A stretch of DNA of 64,000 bases from Stenotrophomonas maltophilia (GTDB lineage Bacteria > Pseudomonadota > Gammaproteobacteria > Xanthomonadales > Xanthomonadaceae): assembly GCF_900186865.1 (NCBI RefSeq), contig NZ_LT906480.1, forward strand, positions 3,304,001 through 3,368,000, read 5' to 3'. Position numbers and translations under genes: made by a program. Under the pieces are notes generated by a model. That model did not search any database. It was given only the letters and a program-made list of their open reading frames with translations, and was not told the DNA's origin. Below are positions 53,411 to 62,379 of the stretch, piece by piece. Every line of letters starts with the position of its first letter. Positions within the stretch are counted from its first letter, which is position 1.

Positions 53411-55000
53411 ATGATTGATCAGACAGTCGTAGAACTGTCGCGGCTGCAATTCGCGCTGACCGCGATGTACCACTTCCTATTCGTACCGCTCACCCTCGGC
53501 CTGTCCTTCATGGTGGCCATCATGGAGAGCGTGTATGTGATGACCGGCAAGGAGATCTGGCGCAGGATGACCCTGTTCTGGGGCGTCCTGTTCGGCATCA
53601 ACTTCGCCATGGGCGTTGCCACCGGCATCGTCATGGAATTCCAGTTCGGCATGAACTGGTCCTACTACAGCCACTACGTGGGTGACATCTTCGGTGCGCC
53701 ACTGGCCATCGAAGGCCTGATGGCGTTCTTCCTGGAAGCCACCTTCGTCGGCCTGTTCTTCTTCGGCTGGAACCGCCTGAGCAAGGTCAAGCACCTGATG
53801 GTGACCTGGCTGATGGCGCTGGGGACCAACCTGTCGGCGATCTGGATCCTGGTGGCCAATGGCTGGATGCAGAACCCGACCGGTGCGGTGTTCAACCCGG
53901 AAACCATGCGCATGGAAGTGGTCGACTTCATGGCGGTGGTGTTCAACCCGGTGGCGCAGGCCAAGTTCGTGCACACCGTCAGCGCCGGCTACGTGACCGG
54001 TGCGGTGTTCGTGATGGCGATCAGCGCGTTGTTCCTGCTGCGCAACAAGCACAAGGACCTGGCCCGCCGTTCGTTTGCGGTGGCCGCGGCGTTCGGCCTG
54101 CTGTCATCGCTGTCGGTGGTCGTGCTGGGTGACGAGAGCGGTTACGCCGCCAGCGAACACCAGAAGATGAAGCTGGCCGCGATCGAAGCGATGTGGGAGA
54201 CCGAGCGTGCGCCGGCCGACTTCACCGCCTTCGGCATCCCCAACCAGGAGACCCACCAGAACAACTACGCGGTGAAGATCCCCTACCTGATGGGCCTGAT
54301 CGCCACCCGCTCGTTGAACCAGCCGATTCCCGGCATCCTGGAACTGGTCGAGCGCGCCGAACACCGCGTGCGTGGCGGCCAGCTGGCCTACGGTGCATTG
54401 GAACGCCTGCGCGCCAACAAGAACGACGTTGAAGCGCGCGAGATGTTCGACCGTCACTGGCAGGACCTGGGCCACGGCCTGCTGCTCAAGCGCTATCGCG
54501 ATGACATCCTCAACGCCACCCCGCAGGAAATCTCGCAGGCGGCGATGGACACGGTGCCGCGCGTGATGCCGTTGTTCTGGACCTTCCGCGTGATGGCCGG
54601 CCTCGGCTTCTACCTCATCGCTTTCTTCGCCCTGGCCTTCTACTACTCCTGCCGCAACAATTTCCAGGACAAGCGCTGGTTCCTCAAGCTGGCCCTGTGG
54701 ACGCTGCCGGCGCCGTGGATCGCGATCGAGTGCGGCTGGTTCGTGGCCGAGTATGGTCGCCAGCCGTGGGCGGTCGATGGCGTGCTGCCGACCTTCTATG
54801 CAGCATCGGGGCTGGCCCTGCATGAAATCGTGCTGACCCTGGCCGGCTTCACTGCCATCTACACCGCGCTGATCGTGGTCGAGATCAAGCTGATGCTCAA
54901 GGCGATCCGCAAGGGTCCGGACGAGGTGCTGCCGTCACTGCAGTCGCCCCAGCCGCATGCTTCCCACAATGCCTCGGCGCCGGCCGCCGGCCAGGCCTGA
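53411..55000 (+). CDS. cydA: Cytochrome bd ubiquinol oxidase subunit I
   Basis: Catalytic subunit of the high-affinity terminal oxidase. The 529 residues carry heme ligands His21 (AMYHFLF), His188 (KFVHTVSAGY) and Met395 (FRVMAG), and conserved acids Glu101 and Glu109. The quinol loop is the long form, with KLAAIEAMWETE (Lys254, Glu259). The length matches E. coli CydA rather than the shorter cyanide-insensitive CioA. ATG at 53411. Confidence 0.96.
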   Translation: MIDQTVVELSRLQFALTAMYHFLFVPLTLGLSFMVAIMESVYVMTGKEIWRRMTLFWGVLFGINFAMGVATGIVMEFQFGMNWSYYSHYVGDIFGAPLAIEGLMAFFLEATFVGLFFFGWNRLSKVKHLMVTWLMALGTNLSAIWILVANGWMQNPTGAVFNPETMRMEVVDFMAVVFNPVAQAKFVHTVSAGYVTGAVFVMAISALFLLRNKHKDLARRSFAVAAAFGLLSSLSVVVLGDESGYAASEHQKMKLAAIEAMWETERAPADFTAFGIPNQETHQNNYAVKIPYLMGLIATRSLNQPIPGILELVERAEHRVRGGQLAYGALERLRANKNDVEAREMFDRHWQDLGHGLLLKRYRDDILNATPQEISQAAMDTVPRVMPLFWTFRVMAGLGFYLIAFFALAFYYSCRNNFQDKRWFLKLALWTLPAPWIAIECGWFVAEYGRQPWAVDGVLPTFYAASGLALHEIVLTLAGFTAIYTALIVVEIKLMLKAIRKGPDEVLPSLQSPQPHASHNASAPAAGQA

Positions 55001-55015
55001 GGCAGGAGAACCAAG

Positions 55016-56167
55016 ATGGATTTCATTCTTCTGGACTACACCACGCTGCGCGTGATCTGGTGGCTGCTGCTCGGCATCCTGCTGATCGGTTTCGCCGTGA
55101 TGGATGGTTTCGACCTGGGCGTGGGCACCCTGCTGCCCTTCGTCGCCCGCAACGACGCTGAGCGCCGGCTGGTGATCAATACCATCGGTCCGGTATGGGA
55201 AGGCAACCAGGTGTGGCTGATCCTGGGCGGCGGCGCGATCTTCGCCGCATGGCCGCCGCTCTACGCGGTCAGCTTCTCCGGGTTCTACCTGGCGATGTTC
55301 GTGATCCTGTTCGCGCTGATCCTGCGACCGGTCGGCTTCAAGTTCCGCAGCAAGATGCCCAGCGAGCGCTGGCGCAACACCTGGGACTGGGCGCTGTTCA
55401 TCGGTGGCTTCATCCCGGCGCTGATCATGGGCGTGGCGGTGGGCAACGTGGTGCTGGGCGTGCCGTTCCACTTCGATGACAGCATGCGCATCTTCTACAC
55501 CGGCTCGTTCTTCGGCCTGCTGATGCCCTTCGCGCTGCTGGCCGGCCTGCTCAGCGTGTCGATGCTGGTCGCCCACGGTGCCGCCATGCTGGTGCTGAAG
55601 ACCGACGGCCCGGTGGCCGAACGTGCGGCCCGTTTCGGCAGCATCGCCGCGATCATCGCCTTCGTGCTGTTCGCGGTGGGCGGTGCCTGGGTGGCCTTCG
55701 GCCTGCCGGGTTACCAGATCACCTCGCAGGTGGTCACCGACGGCGCCACCAATCCGCTGCTGAAGACCGCCGAACTCGGCGCCGCCGGTGGCTGGATGCG
55801 CAACTACAGCGCCATGCCGGCCACGATCCTGGCGCCGCTGCTGGGCCTGGCCGGCCTGCTGGCCAGTGCGGTACTGCTGCGGGCCCGTCGCGGCGGCCTG
55901 GCCTTCATCGCCTCCGGGGCAGCCATCGCCGGCATCATCCTGACCGTCGGCTTTGCGATCTTCCCGTTCCTGCTGCCGTCCTCGAGCCAGCCCACCTCCA
56001 GCCTGACCGTGTGGGACGCCTCGTCCAGCCACCTGACCCTGTGGATCATGCTGCTGGCCACGGCGGTATTCCTGCCGATCATCCTCGCCTACACCACCTG
56101 GGTGTACCGCGTGCTGAAGGGCAAGACCACCACCGAAGAGATGGGCAACAACCCGAACGCGTACTGA
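55016..56167 (+). CDS. cydB: Cytochrome bd ubiquinol oxidase subunit II
   Basis: A 383-residue partner of CydA with eight to nine membrane helices. It starts [40 protein letters not shown] and contains [23 protein letters not shown], both strong family signatures. ATG at 55016 has AGGAG upstream and follows cydA by 15 bases. Confidence 0.96.
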   Translation: MDFILLDYTTLRVIWWLLLGILLIGFAVMDGFDLGVGTLLPFVARNDAERRLVINTIGPVWEGNQVWLILGGGAIFAAWPPLYAVSFSGFYLAMFVILFALILRPVGFKFRSKMPSERWRNTWDWALFIGGFIPALIMGVAVGNVVLGVPFHFDDSMRIFYTGSFFGLLMPFALLAGLLSVSMLVAHGAAMLVLKTDGPVAERAARFGSIAAIIAFVLFAVGGAWVAFGLPGYQITSQVVTDGATNPLLKTAELGAAGGWMRNYSAMPATILAPLLGLAGLLASAVLLRARRGGLAFIASGAAIAGIILTVGFAIFPFLLPSSSQPTSSLTVWDASSSHLTLWIMLLATAVFLPIILAYTTWVYRVLKGKTTTEEMGNNPNAY

Positions 56168-56179
56168 TTGCTTGCACGT

Positions 56180-56204
56180 GTGCCGACCAACGGTCGGCAC
56201 CTAC
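56180..56204 (-). repeat. REP palindrome inside the cyd operon
   Basis: GTGCCGACC-AAC-GGTCGGCACCTAC, a single GTAG-type element in minus orientation, occupies most of the 58 bases between cydB and cydX. Confidence 0.85.
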
Positions 56205-56225
56205 CCGGAATGAAGGAGACTGATC

Positions 56226-56342
56226 ATGTGGTATTTCGCCTGGATTCTCGGTGCCGGCCTCGCCTCGACGGTGGCCATCCTCAACGGCATGTGGTTCGAA
56301 GCCCGCGAGCAGAACCGCATCGAGAAGGAAAATCGTCGCTGA
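56226..56342 (+). CDS. cydX: Cytochrome bd small subunit CydX
   Basis: A 38-residue single-helix protein reading MWYFAWILGAGLASTVAILN at its start, the CydX/YbgT signature, with a short charged tail rich in Glu and Arg. CydX stabilises the heme groups of CydAB. ATG at 56226 has AAGGAG upstream. Too short for most gene finders but clear by signature and position. Confidence 0.95.
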   Translation: MWYFAWILGAGLASTVAILNGMWFEAREQNRIEKENRR

Positions 56343-56356
56343 GCTGTAAAAAAACC

Positions 56357-56385
56357 TTGCCGCCTTGGCCTTCACACGGTATCTT
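56357..56385 (+). promoter_or_regulatory. Promoter of the first tRNA-Pro gene
   Basis: TTGCCG, a 17-base spacer and TATCTT, followed by a G+C-rich discriminator (AGGCGGCTCC), as at stringently controlled stable-RNA promoters. Confidence 0.8.
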
Positions 56386-56397
56386 AGGCGGCTCCTT

Positions 56398-56474
<77 letters not shown>

Positions 56475-56491
56475 CTCACGTGGTCGCATTG

Positions 56492-56520
56492 AAGCCTGGT
56501 GAAGTCGTCCAGGCTTTTTT
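56492..56520 (+). terminator. Terminator of the first tRNA-Pro gene
   Basis: AAGCCTGG-TGAAGTCGT-CCAGGCTT then TTTT. Confidence 0.88.
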
Positions 56521-56572
56521 GTTCCCTGAAGTGGCACTGCTTCGGCAGTGTGAAGAAAACAGCATTCACCCC

Positions 56573-56601
56573 TTGCCGCCATCGGGGTGAATCGCTAGAA
56601 T
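56573..56601 (+). promoter_or_regulatory. Promoter of the second tRNA-Pro gene
   Basis: TTGCCG, a 17-base spacer and TAGAAT; same -35 box, spacing and downstream AGGCGGCTCC as the first copy. Confidence 0.82.
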
Positions 56602-56614
56602 AGGCGGCTCCCTT

Positions 56615-56691
<77 letters not shown>

Positions 56692-56711
56692 CTTCGGTGG
56701 TCACCAAGAAG

Positions 56712-56744
56712 CCTGGAAGACATCACTGTCCTCCGGGTTTTTTT
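56712..56744 (+). terminator. Terminator of the second tRNA-Pro gene
   Basis: CCTGGAAGACA-TCAC-TGTCCTCCGGG forms an eleven-position stem with one mismatch, followed by seven T residues. Confidence 0.85.
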
Positions 56745-56913
56745 GTATCAGGGCACCTGGCCGCCCGCATGACGGGACCTTGCCGGAGCCCGCACGTACA
56801 ATGGCCGCGCTGCCGGCCCGCCAGCAGCCCCGCCCCCACCTGCCGCTTCGGCGTAGACCGATGCCGGCGCTGCATGCCATTGCCCCGGCGTGCGACACCT
56901 GCAAGGACCACCG

Positions 56914-58119
56914 ATGAGTTCCTCCACTTCCGATTCGCCGTCGCTGCTGCACGGCCGCGTCCTCGCATTCGCCGCGATCCTGCTGGCAGCGATCAACCTG
57001 CGCACCGCGGTCACCTCGATCACCCCGCTGCTGGACGTGCTCGGCCAGCAGTTCGGTTTCGGTACCACCATGACCGGCGTGCTGGGCATGCTGCCGACCG
57101 CGTCGTTCGCACTGTTCGGCGTGGCCACGCCGGCGCTGGCACGGCGCCTCGGGCTGGAGCGCACCACGCTGCTGGCGATGGTGATGGCGATGGCCGGCCT
57201 GCTGCTGCGTTCCAGCGCCGGCAACGTCGGCACGCTGCTGTTGGGTTCGGTGGTGGCACTGGCCGGCATGGGCATCGGCAACGTGGTGGTGCCGCCGCTG
57301 GTGAAGCGCTATTTCGCCAACAAGGTCGGTACCATGAGCACGCTCTACATCAGCGTGCTGCAGCTGGGCACCATGCTGCCCGCATTGCTCGCGGTACCGA
57401 TGGCCAACGCCGCTGGCTGGCGCGTGTCGCTGGGCATGTGGGCACTGCTGGCACTGGCTGCCGCACTGCCGTGGCTGGTTCTGGCCAGGCGCGCACCGAA
57501 GCCGCAGGCAGATGCCACCGACCCGGCCGCACAGCCGCATGGGAAAGTCTGGCGCACCTCACTGGGCTGGAGCATGACGCTGATGTTCGGCATGACTTCG
57601 CTGATGACCTATTCGATGTTCACCTGGCTGCCACGCATCGTGGTCGAGGCCGGTGGCACGCCCGCGTTCGGCGGTGTGATGGTGGCCGTGTTCTCGGCAC
57701 TGGGCCTGCTGCCGTCGTTGGTCATTCCGTCGATGGCGGTGCGCCTGCAGAACCCGTTCCCGCTCGTGCTGATCGGCTTCTTCTCGTTCGTGATCGCCTT
57801 CACCGGCCTGCTGCTGGCCCCCATGAAGGCGCCGCTGCTGTGGGCCTGCCTGCTCGGCGTCGGTCCGTCCACCTTCCCGCTGGCACTGACCCTGATCAAC
57901 CTGCGCACGCGCACCCCCACCGGCTCGGCGGCGCTGTCCGGGTTCATGCAGGGCGTGGGCTACAGCTTCAGCTGCCTGGGGCCGTTCCTGGTTGGCTGGC
58001 TGCACACCGTCAGCGACGGCTGGACGATCCCATTCAGCTTCCTGTTCGGCTGCGCCACGCTGATGCTGTGCGCCTCATGGGTGGCCTGCAAGCCGCGCAA
58101 GCTGGAAGACCTCTGGTAA
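56914..58119 (+). CDS. CynX/NimT-family MFS transporter
   Basis: A 401-residue, twelve-segment transporter. AAINLRTAVTSITPLLDVLGQQFG near the N-terminus and GMGIGNVVVPPLVKRYFANKVGTMSTLYI are typical of the cyanate / 2-nitroimidazole (CynX/NimT) group. ATG at 56914 has AAGGA seven bases upstream; an in-frame start at 56890 lacks one. It stands alone. The substrate is unknown. Confidence 0.9.
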   Translation: MSSSTSDSPSLLHGRVLAFAAILLAAINLRTAVTSITPLLDVLGQQFGFGTTMTGVLGMLPTASFALFGVATPALARRLGLERTTLLAMVMAMAGLLLRSSAGNVGTLLLGSVVALAGMGIGNVVVPPLVKRYFANKVGTMSTLYISVLQLGTMLPALLAVPMANAAGWRVSLGMWALLALAAALPWLVLARRAPKPQADATDPAAQPHGKVWRTSLGWSMTLMFGMTSLMTYSMFTWLPRIVVEAGGTPAFGGVMVAVFSALGLLPSLVIPSMAVRLQNPFPLVLIGFFSFVIAFTGLLLAPMKAPLLWACLLGVGPSTFPLALTLINLRTRTPTGSAALSGFMQGVGYSFSCLGPFLVGWLHTVSDGWTIPFSFLFGCATLMLCASWVACKPRKLEDLW

Positions 58120-58406
58120 GCCACGTGGGGCCTCGCAACCGGCCCCACCTACCGCTCGTCAGCCCGTCTGCGCATTTTGACGCCGGGCTGACAATTCCGG
58201 GCGGATAGTGCCCACGAATGCCCATCCTTGCCGCGTGCCGGCATCGGGCATGGGGGCGGCAGCGCCGCCCAGGCCACCACTCGGTGTGCGGGGGACTCTC
58301 GTTTCAGACAAGACATTGCAGGTCGCTGTCCTGGTTCCGCCCATCCCTGTTGGATGGGAGTTCGCGAGGGGAGTGACGCAGGCCACGGCCATCCCAAAAT
58401 CTGGCA

Positions 58407-58422
58407 TGTGATGTGCGTCACA
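58407..58422 (+). promoter_or_regulatory. Perfect Clp/CRP-type box upstream of pgaA
   Basis: TGTGA-TGTGCG-TCACA is a perfect CRP-family half-site pair. In xanthomonads the CRP-like factor is Clp, whose DNA binding is blocked by c-di-GMP. The centre is 48 bases before the pgaA ATG, too close for usual activator spacing. The rest of 58120-58462 holds no gene I can support. Confidence 0.75.
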
Positions 58423-58462
58423 TTTTTCAGGTTGTCTGGTTCGGAAGCCAAGGGGGTCCCCA

Positions 58463-60490
58463 ATGGTTGTCCACCGCCGGCTGGCGCTCTGCGTCGGCCT
58501 TGCCTGTACCGCCCTGGCCTGGGCCAGCAGCGCTGCCCCGCCCGACCGCGAGGCGGCCCTGGCCGAGATCGGCCGCTACCGCGACCAGGCCCGCTGGCTG
58601 GATGCCCTCGGCGCGATCGAGCGCGCCAGCCAGCAGCAGCCCAACGACGACCTGCTGTTCAAGCTGCGCGTACTGACCCTGGGCGACATCGGCAATGCCT
58701 GGCGCGCCTGGGAGCTGTACCAGCAGCGCCCGCAGCTGTTCGACGCAGCACAGAAGCAACGCATCGAAGGCGACTACCTGGCCAAGCTGGTGGTCTGGAG
58801 CCTGGCCTACAGCAGCAGCGAAGACAGTCGCCTGGAAGAAGCCGAATCGACCCTGGCGCGCATGCAGCGCTACCTGGGCAGCGAAGGCACCCCACCGGCG
58901 CAGGCGCCACTGCGCATCCGCATGGACCGGCTGATCCTGCTCAACCGGCTGGGCCGCCATGCGCAGGTGCGCCAGGAAGCCCGCGCACTGCAGGCCGAAG
59001 GCCATGCCCTGCCCGACTATGTGCTGCCTGCGGTCGGCGATTCGCTGATGGGCACCCTGCATCCGGAAGAAGCCATTCCGGTGCTGCAGGCGGCCGTCGC
59101 CGGCGATCCAACGCGCGACGCCTCGCACTCGGAACTGGCTTACGCCTACCTGGAAAGCGAGCAGCAGGAAAAAGCCGTCGACCTGCTGCAGGCGTGGCGC
59201 GACAAGGAACCTGCCTGGCGCTGGAGCAACGGGAAGTCGCCGTATCCAAACTGGTCGCGCTACGAGGCCGACCTCAACCTGGCGATGGTGCGCGCCTACA
59301 GCGGTGACCTGCCCACCGCGCAGCGCGATCTGGAATCGATGGTCGACATCGCACCGGGCAACGGCGGCCTGCAGAGCGCGCTGGGCAGCGTCTACATGAT
59401 GCGCGGCTGGCCACGCAGGGCGCTGCAACGGCAGCAGATGGCGCATGCGCTGGACCCGCGCGACATCGAGCCACGGCTGGGCATGCAGGAAGCCTACGTC
59501 GCCCTGCAGCGCGATGACCTGGCGCGACCGCTGCACGACGATCTGCTCGCACGCTACCCCACCCAGCCCGCCGTCGAACGCATGGACCAGGCCTGGCGCG
59601 CGCATCGCGGTTGGCAGCTGAAGGCATGGACCGACATTGGTCGCAGCTCCGGCGGTGGCGGCACCTCGCCGCTGGGCAACAACGACCGTCACTACGGCAT
59701 GGAAGTGCAGACACCGGTGCTCGACGACCGCTGGCGGTTGTTCGCCTTCGCCGACAGGCGCTCGGTCGACTTCCAGGACCAGCGCATCGACCCGCTGTGG
59801 CTGGGCGCGGGCGTACGCTACCGCTTTGGCCAGCTGGACGCGGAAGCGGCGGTACTGCGCGCCAACGACCACATTGGCGATACCGGCCTGCGCATCGGCG
59901 TGGGTTGGCAGTTCAACGATTACTGGCATGCCGGGCTGGTGGCCGCACGCAATGACCCGGAAGCCTCGATGCAGGCGCGCGTGGCGGGCATCACCGCTGA
60001 CAGCGTGAGCGCGCAGGTCGACTACCGGCGCAGCGAGCTGACCCACTGGATGTTCGGCGCCAGCCGCTTCCGCTACGAGGACGGCAACCACCGCGAGCTG
60101 TTCAGCACCAGCATCGAACAGCGCCTGCTGACCCGCCCGCGCTGGTTGATCGACGGCCTGGCCAGTGCCTACACCAGCCGGGGCAGCCGCGACGACGCGC
60201 CCTACTTCAACCCGAAGCGCGACCGCATGGTCGAGATCGGGCTGCGCATCGACCAGCAGCTGTGGCGGCACTACGAGCGCCACTTCCGGCACCGCCTGAC
60301 GGTCTCGCTGGGTGACTACTGGCAGGACGGCTTCGGCAGCGCTCTGGTCCCTTCGGTGTCCTACATGCACGAATGGCAGCTGGGCCAGGGCCGCGTGTTC
60401 GAGTACGGCGTGCGCTGGTCGCGGCCGGTCTACGACGGCCACCGCGAGCGTCATATCGGCTTCGAAGCCGCACTGCGCTGGGGAGAGTGA
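58463..60490 (+). CDS. pgaA: Poly-beta-1,6-N-acetyl-D-glucosamine export porin PgaA
   Basis: Outer-membrane exporter of biofilm polysaccharide PNAG. The 675 residues have a signal peptide (1-25), a TPR superhelix (about 30-390; LSYAYLESEQQEKAVDLLQAW-like repeats) and a 16-strand barrel in the C-terminal part, ending FEAALRWGE. ATG at 58463 has AGGGGG six bases upstream. First gene of pgaABCD; pgaB starts one base after its stop. Confidence 0.93.
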   Translation: MVVHRRLALCVGLACTALAWASSAAPPDREAALAEIGRYRDQARWLDALGAIERASQQQPNDDLLFKLRVLTLGDIGNAWRAWELYQQRPQLFDAAQKQRIEGDYLAKLVVWSLAYSSSEDSRLEEAESTLARMQRYLGSEGTPPAQAPLRIRMDRLILLNRLGRHAQVRQEARALQAEGHALPDYVLPAVGDSLMGTLHPEEAIPVLQAAVAGDPTRDASHSELAYAYLESEQQEKAVDLLQAWRDKEPAWRWSNGKSPYPNWSRYEADLNLAMVRAYSGDLPTAQRDLESMVDIAPGNGGLQSALGSVYMMRGWPRRALQRQQMAHALDPRDIEPRLGMQEAYVALQRDDLARPLHDDLLARYPTQPAVERMDQAWRAHRGWQLKAWTDIGRSSGGGGTSPLGNNDRHYGMEVQTPVLDDRWRLFAFADRRSVDFQDQRIDPLWLGAGVRYRFGQLDAEAAVLRANDHIGDTGLRIGVGWQFNDYWHAGLVAARNDPEASMQARVAGITADSVSAQVDYRRSELTHWMFGASRFRYEDGNHRELFSTSIEQRLLTRPRWLIDGLASAYTSRGSRDDAPYFNPKRDRMVEIGLRIDQQLWRHYERHFRHRLTVSLGDYWQDGFGSALVPSVSYMHEWQLGQGRVFEYGVRWSRPVYDGHRERHIGFEAALRWGE

Positions 60491-60491
60491 C

Positions 60492-62378
60492 ATGGCCCGC
60501 ATCCTGCGACTGATCGTACTCCTGCTGCTGGCCGCCACGCCGCCGGCGTTCGCGCAGCAGGCCCTGCATCTCGATGCCACTGACAACGGCCTGCTGATCC
60601 TCAGCTACCACGACATCCGCGACCGGGTCGCGGCCAAGGGCGACGCCGATGCCTACGCGGTGAGCACGCAGAACTTCGCCGCGCACCTGGATTGGCTGGG
60701 GGCACACGGCTACCACCCGGTGTCGCTGTCGCAGGTGATCGACGCCTCCCAGGGACGCGCCACGCTGCCACCGAAACCGGTACTGCTGACCTTCGATGAT
60801 GGCCTGCGCAGCGTCTACGACAAGGCGTTCCCGCTGCTGCAGGCGTACCACTACCCGGCGCTGGTGGCAGTGATCACCGATTACGTGGACATGGCGCCCG
60901 GGCGCACGATCGACTATGGCTACCGGCCGTTCGGCCACGATGACTTCGTTACCTGGGCGCAGCTGAAGCAGATGCACGACAGCGGCCTGATCGAAGTGGC
61001 CAGCCATACCGACGACCTGCACCACGGAGTGCTTGCCAATCCGCAGGGCAATTCGACGCCAGCGGTGGTCACCCGCATCTACCGGCCGGCCACGCGCAGC
61101 TACGAGAGCGAGGCGCAGTATGAGCAGCGCCTGCGCGCCGATCTCGGCCGCAGCGTGCAGCGCATCCAGCAGCACCTGGGCGTGCGCCCGCGCGCCATCG
61201 TCTGGCCGTACGCCGCCTACAACCAGTTGAGCAACGACATCGCCGAACAGCTGGGCATGCCGGTGTCCTTCGATCTGGAAGGCCGCAGCACGCCAGTGGC
61301 CAGCGACCTGCATGGGCTGGCGCGCTTCCTGGTCAGCGACAACCCGACCGTGGAGGGCCTCGCCTACGAGCTGCGGCGCGACGTTGCGCTCGACGGCATC
61401 CGCGCGTTGCAGGTCGACCTGGATGATGTGTACGACCCGGACCCGGCGCAGCAAGGGCGCAACCTCGATGCGCTGATCGAGCGGGTCAAGCGCATCTCGC
61501 CCACCCACGTCTACCTGCAGGCGTTCGCCGATCCGGACGGCAACAACACCGCCGATGCACTGTACTTCCCCAACCGGCACATGCCGATGCGCGCGGACCT
61601 GTTCAGCCGGGTCGCCTGGCAGCTGAAGTCGCGCGCGGGGGTGAAGGTCTACGCATGGCTGCCGGTGCTCGGCTTCGAGCTGCCCGACCCCGTGCAGCGC
61701 AAGGCACTGGCGATCCACAACGGCGATGCCGACGGCATGTACCGGCTGGACTTCACCAATCCGAAGGCACGCCAGATCATGCTCGACATCTACGAGGATC
61801 TGGCCGTCAACTCGTACTTCGAAGGCCTGCTCTTCCATGATGATGGCTACCTGCGCGACACAGAACTCCCGACGCTGGCGGCCGGCGACGATGGCAGCGC
61901 TCGCACCCGGGCGCTGATCGACTTCACCCTGGCCCTGCGCGGCAGTGCGCAGCGTTGGCGGCCGAAGCTGGCCACGGTGCGCAACCTGTACGCGGAGCCG
62001 GTACTGCGTCCGCAGAGCGAAGCCTGGTTCGCGCAGCGCCTGGACCTGTTCAACAAGGCCTACGACCAGACCGCACTGATGGCGATGCCGTGGATGGAAG
62101 GCAGCAGGCATCCGGAACGCTGGCTCGACCAGCTGCTGGCCGCGGTGCGTGCGCACGATCCCCAGTTGCAGCACACCCTGTTCGAACTGCAGACCGTCGA
62201 TTGGCGCAGCGGGCAACCGATTCCCGCCGAGCGGCTGCGCGCGCAGATCCGCCAGCTGCAGGCGCAGGGCGTGCACCACTTCGCCTGGTACCCGGATGAC
62301 TTCATCGCCGGCCAGCCTTCCACCCATGATGCCCGCGCGGCGATGTCCGCCGGCAACTTCCCGTACCCGGAGAAGTGA
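60492..62378 (+). CDS. pgaB: PNAG N-deacetylase PgaB
   Basis: Partially deacetylates PNAG in the periplasm so it can be exported. The 628 residues have an N-terminal carbohydrate esterase 4 domain, with LILSYHDIRD (36-45), TFDDG (Asp102, Asp103) and VASHTDDLHHG, and a C-terminal glycosidase-like domain with DLDDVYDPDPAQQ and YFEGLLFHDD. E. coli PgaB is a lipoprotein; here the signal peptide ends AFA-QQ with no lipobox cysteine, so the protein should be free in the periplasm. Confidence 0.93.
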   Translation: MARILRLIVLLLLAATPPAFAQQALHLDATDNGLLILSYHDIRDRVAAKGDADAYAVSTQNFAAHLDWLGAHGYHPVSLSQVIDASQGRATLPPKPVLLTFDDGLRSVYDKAFPLLQAYHYPALVAVITDYVDMAPGRTIDYGYRPFGHDDFVTWAQLKQMHDSGLIEVASHTDDLHHGVLANPQGNSTPAVVTRIYRPATRSYESEAQYEQRLRADLGRSVQRIQQHLGVRPRAIVWPYAAYNQLSNDIAEQLGMPVSFDLEGRSTPVASDLHGLARFLVSDNPTVEGLAYELRRDVALDGIRALQVDLDDVYDPDPAQQGRNLDALIERVKRISPTHVYLQAFADPDGNNTADALYFPNRHMPMRADLFSRVAWQLKSRAGVKVYAWLPVLGFELPDPVQRKALAIHNGDADGMYRLDFTNPKARQIMLDIYEDLAVNSYFEGLLFHDDGYLRDTELPTLAAGDDGSARTRALIDFTLALRGSAQRWRPKLATVRNLYAEPVLRPQSEAWFAQRLDLFNKAYDQTALMAMPWMEGSRHPERWLDQLLAAVRAHDPQLQHTLFELQTVDWRSGQPIPAERLRAQIRQLQAQGVHHFAWYPDDFIAGQPSTHDARAAMSAGNFPYPEK

Positions 62379-62379
62379 C

